Part shown: positions 5,678 to 5,788 of the stretch, one piece after another
Numbering within the stretch: the first letter of the stretch is position 1
How the letters are laid out: every line of letters begins with the position of its first letter
Assembly (NCBI GenBank): GCA_034666965.1
Contig: JAXDKT010000183.1
Location: 1 to 5,788 of the forward strand
Origin: Chersky-267 sp034666965
GTDB lineage: Bacteria; Chloroflexota; Limnocylindria; Limnocylindrales; CSP1-4
DNA: 5,788 nt
Direction: 5' to 3'
Made by a program: the position numbers and the translations under genes
Notes under the pieces: generated by a model
Told to the model about the DNA's origin: nothing
Seen by the model: the letters and a program-made list of their open reading frames with translations, nothing else
Database searches by the model: none

Positions 5678-5788
5678 ATGGAGGTCGGGCCCGAGAGCTT
5701 CCGCAAGGTGATGGGTCATTTCGTGACCGGGATCACCGTGGTCACAACGCTCGACCCGGCCGGCCGGCCGGCCCGGCTCACGGTCAAC
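5678..5788 (+). CDS. Flavin reductase-like FMN-binding split-barrel protein, N-terminal part (partial)
   Basis: The first 37 codons are present; the gene continues past the window end. The peptide has FRKVMGHFVTGITVVTT (residues 8-24), then an Asp-rich turn and LTVN (34-37). The pattern FRxVMGxFxTGVTVVTT...GLTVN is the standard opening of the flavin reductase domain found in HpaC, RutF and related two-component monooxygenase reductases, which reduce FMN or FAD with NAD(P)H. One departure is Arg just before LTVN (RLTVN), where Gly is usual. The partner oxygenase and cofactor preference cannot be told from this fragment. Some members of the fold are not reductases. The start is supported by the conserved N-terminal spacing and the TAGACT element upstream; no Shine-Dalgarno is seen. 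Confidence 0.82.
   Translation, partial: MEVGPESFRKVMGHFVTGITVVTTLDPAGRPARLTVN

Overview
This high-GC window most likely comes from a bacterium such as a high-GC Chloroflexota (Limnocylindria-like) or an actinobacterium. That placement is inferred from base composition, strong G/C third-position bias, GTG start use and many leaderless-looking promoters. No marker gene here settles it.

Left part, minus strand (1-1908): an APC-superfamily amino acid permease is followed, 124 bp downstream on the same strand, by the first 28 codons of a gene that runs off the window. Its visible residues look like the N-terminus of a glutamine synthetase-family enzyme (GlnA/PuuA type). The pair suggests uptake and gamma-glutamylation of an amino acid or amine. 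Both genes have clear Shine-Dalgarno sequences. The gap between them holds two imperfect hairpins and a perfect 12-bp palindrome next to the second ribosome binding site.

Middle (1909-4074): a 229-bp divergent spacer separates the permease from a plus-strand CPA2/Kef-type cation:proton antiporter that has only the membrane domain. Its stop region overlaps tail-to-tail by 7 bp with a minus-strand gene for a LolA/RseB-like protein with no visible signal peptide.

Right part (4075-5788): a 113-bp divergent spacer containing a 9-bp hairpin leads into a complete class II fumarase (fumC). After a 44-bp gap comes the N-terminal part of a flavin reductase-like FMN-binding protein, cut by the window end.

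The most notable signal spans genes. Four of the six starts (antiporter, LolA-like, fumC, flavin reductase) have a TANNNT -10-like hexamer ending 6 or 7 nt before the start codon and no Shine-Dalgarno sequence. This is the arrangement expected for leaderless mRNAs, and it supports a GTG start at 2138 for the antiporter. The genes themselves are ordinary metabolic and transport genes. I see no CRISPR array, mobile element, rRNA or tRNA, and no convincing undescribed multi-gene system.
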